Source of the DNA: Thermoplasmata archaeon
GTDB lineage: Archaea > Thermoplasmatota > Thermoplasmata > Thermoplasmatales > Thermoplasmataceae
NCBI GenBank assembly: GCA_021797295.1
Contig: JAKAAA010000002.1
Coordinates: 1 to 34,524, forward strand
Length of the DNA stretch: 34,524 nucleotides
Direction: 5' to 3'
Under the pieces are notes generated by a model. It was not told the origin of the DNA. It saw only the letters and a list, made by a program, of their open reading frames with translations, and searched no databases. The position numbers and the translations under genes are program-made. Positions 33,052 through 34,524 of the stretch are shown here, piece by piece. How positions within the stretch are numbered: position 1 is the stretch's first letter; each line of letters begins with the position of its first letter.

Positions 33052-33106
33052 CATTGTATGAGTAGTTAATTCAAATCAACATTTTTATAGGATGTTAATA
33101 TTATTA

Positions 33107-33256
33107 ATGATGGGACTCGGAAAAAGAGATTTGAACAGAAAACGAAAAAGTATAGAAATGAAAATTGACGAACTCGAGCAGAAAGCACGGAAAAATCCTA
33201 TGGATAAGTCCATTCAATCTGAAATTAATGATCTGAAAAAGAAATTAGATAAATAA
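33107..33256 (+). CDS. Small basic coiled-coil protein (49 residues)
   Basis: A short frame encodes a protein starting MMGLGKRDLNRKRKS and ending EINDLKKKLDK. It is rich in Lys, Arg and Glu and predicted to be one long helix with heptad-like spacing (IDELEQKA, INDLKKKL). Start at 33107 or the next ATG at 33110. A TATA-like element (tttata, 33084-33089) lies about 21 bases upstream, supporting expression. Function is unknown; nucleic-acid or ribosome association would fit the charge but is guesswork. Confidence 0.55.
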   Translation: MMGLGKRDLNRKRKSIEMKIDELEQKARKNPMDKSIQSEINDLKKKLDK

Positions 33257-33585
33257 ACCATGGAATGAATAATAAGGATACAAATATGCAATACAAATAA
33301 ATATTCTATGCACGTAACATTGCAAAAATAAGAATAGTTCAAAAACTATTAAATTGCCCTCTGCAGCAATGTACTGCAAATCTTTTCAGAAGTATATAAT
33401 TAATGAATTCGCCGGAATAGTATAAGGTTATTACAGACTGCAATTATAAATTACAAAAAGTGTAAAAAAGTTATGGAAAAGATTTGATTTACTAGCCAGT
33501 CATAGAATTTTTTGGGATTTTCACCTCATTATTTCTAAAAAATTTTGGAAAAAAACTAAATATAATCGATGTATATAAATTCAAT
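33257..33585. other. Gene-free stretch before surE
   Basis: About 330 AT-rich bases with no convincing frame on either strand. The right end has the surE promoter: a TATA-like aaactaaatata near 33554-33564, about 26 bases before the ATG. A frame on the minus strand at 33492-33674 runs into surE and is judged a shadow. Confidence 0.5.
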
Positions 33586-34395
33586 ATGATTTTAGTTACA
33601 AACGATGATGGATATAATTCAGTTGGTATAAAACAACTATATAAAAATGCCGCCATGATAGATGAGGCGGTCATGGTAGCACCTGACAGTATGAGAAGTG
33701 CTTCCGGAATGACTATTACATTTACAAGGCCTATGAGAATTCAATCACTAAAAAACATGGGAATCAATGGATATTCAATATCTGGATATCCGGCAGACAC
33801 AATAACAATAGCCCAAAATGTAATCCTACCTGGAAGGAAAATCGATCTGGTTGCCAGTGGAATAAATCTGGGATCTAATATATCATTGAGATCAATATAT
33901 GCCAGTGGAACCATATCAGCAGCTATGGCGGCTGCCCTCAAAGGTATAAAATCCATGGCATTTTCCATGGTAACCGATAAGATCAATGCAAACGAAGATT
34001 CGGATTTTACAAAGGCCGGTATATATTCTAGATATATCATGGAGGAATACTTCCAGAATGGATTTCCTGAAAATGCGGACATTCTCAACATAAATTTTCC
34101 AGGTACCATAACGGACGATACTGAAATAAAGGTGGTTCCAATGGCAACAAGCGTATTCCATGATTATCTTGTCCATAATACAGATCCCAATGGAAAGGAT
34201 TATTACTGGCTCGGGAATGAAATTGAGAAACAGGAAGATAAAAACACAGATTATTACGTTTTGATGGAGGAAAATAATATCTCAGTTACGCCCCTCTCAA
34301 TACATGGCCACAGTGTAACAGATTACCGCCCCACAGAGAAATTCTTTGACAGGGTAGATGACCGGATACTCGCAAATGAAAATGGTGTTGCGTAA
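33586..34395 (+). CDS. surE: 5'/3'-nucleotidase SurE
   Basis: This 269-residue metal-dependent phosphatase removes phosphate from nucleoside monophosphates. The metal-binding NDDG is at residues 6-9, a serine-rich APDSMRSASG follows near 31-40, and SGINLGSN near 91-98 supplies the Asn ligand. YASGTISAAMAA is the conserved G-T-(V/I)-x-A-A block. Length is close to family normal. A TATA-like element precedes the start and no operon partner is evident within the window. Confidence 0.95.
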   Translation: MILVTNDDGYNSVGIKQLYKNAAMIDEAVMVAPDSMRSASGMTITFTRPMRIQSLKNMGINGYSISGYPADTITIAQNVILPGRKIDLVASGINLGSNISLRSIYASGTISAAMAAALKGIKSMAFSMVTDKINANEDSDFTKAGIYSRYIMEEYFQNGFPENADILNINFPGTITDDTEIKVVPMATSVFHDYLVHNTDPNGKDYYWLGNEIEKQEDKNTDYYVLMEENNISVTPLSIHGHSVTDYRPTEKFFDRVDDRILANENGVA

Positions 34396-34524
34396 ACTAC
34401 GGCTATTCTAAATTACACAGGCAGATATAATTACGGCAATGTGTTAAAATATATATCTCTTGAATCCATATCTTCGGATGATCCACATACAGGGACTTAC
34501 AAAGAACTATGGTAAAAAAACCAT
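34396..34524. other. Window end, possible start of next gene
   Basis: No complete gene fits. An ATG at 34509 (MVKKP up to the edge) could begin a gene continuing outside. The frame of surE stays open for about 40 codons after its stop, then ends at 34498-34518, without an ATG; this is treated as chance. Confidence 0.3.

Noticed and set aside
34396..34518. Continuation of the surE frame past its stop for about 40 codons
   Set aside because: SurE already has family length, the extension has no start codon or known motif.
1..34524. CRISPR array or tandem repeats
   Set aside because: No regularly spaced direct repeats were seen on reading the whole window.

Overview
The window reads as a compact, AT-rich archaeal chromosome segment, most likely from an acidophilic Thermoplasmatales lineage (Ferroplasma, Acidiplasma or Cuniculiplasma-like; this placement is inferred, not proven). 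Archaeal markers are a 7S-type SRP RNA, flap endonuclease FEN1 with a C-terminal PCNA peptide, RadB, an archaeal tyrosyl-tRNA synthetase, a bifunctional phosphoglucose/phosphomannose isomerase, two-subunit 2-oxoacid:ferredoxin oxidoreductase, a CobY-like guanylyltransferase and an archaeal RqcH/NEMF protein. Many genes have a TATA-like element about 22-28 bases before the start codon and no Shine-Dalgarno sequence, the pattern of leaderless transcripts. Genes are tightly packed, with ATGA overlaps inside operons and overlapping stop codons between convergent genes.

Layout. 1-7052 is a formate and molybdenum-cofactor block: the 3' part of mobA, mobB, an acetate-type transporter, a complete IS4/IS5-like insertion sequence with 19-bp ends, then an operon of a large Bacillus YjgC-type formate dehydrogenase, its DUF1641 partner and the sulfurtransferase FdhD. 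A palindrome lies between the TATA box and start codon of this operon. 7074-9948 holds a UvrD-like helicase fused to a RecB-type nuclease and a tRNA-Leu whose anticodon reads AAG. 9949-12416 has an AT-rich gene-free stretch, a SAMHD1-like HD hydrolase, the SRP RNA and a CobY-like enzyme. 12821-16605 has a methyltransferase, a UbiD decarboxylase, an eight-helix membrane protein, an HxlR regulator and two small look-alike proteins in divergent orientation.

16612-19377 is a TrmB regulator / endonuclease IV / DUF1015 operon whose last codons run into tRNA-Thr(CGT). 19479-22691 groups tyrS and two small proteins against a radB-fen1 operon. 22883-29715 has a two-helix membrane protein, an MFS transporter, the sugar-phosphate isomerase, RqcH, an ABHD14-like hydrolase and a site-2 protease. 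29761-33033 is a MarR regulator divergent from korAB. The window closes with a 49-residue basic protein and SurE.

The most distinctive unit is the formate dehydrogenase module: cofactor synthesis (MobA, MobB), cofactor activation (FdhD), the iron-sulfur-rich catalytic subunit and a cysteine-free DUF1641 partner, with no obvious membrane or diaphorase subunit. Formate oxidation would suit an acidophile because undissociated formic acid is toxic at low pH; this role is inferred. No CRISPR array, phage region or classical defence island was seen.
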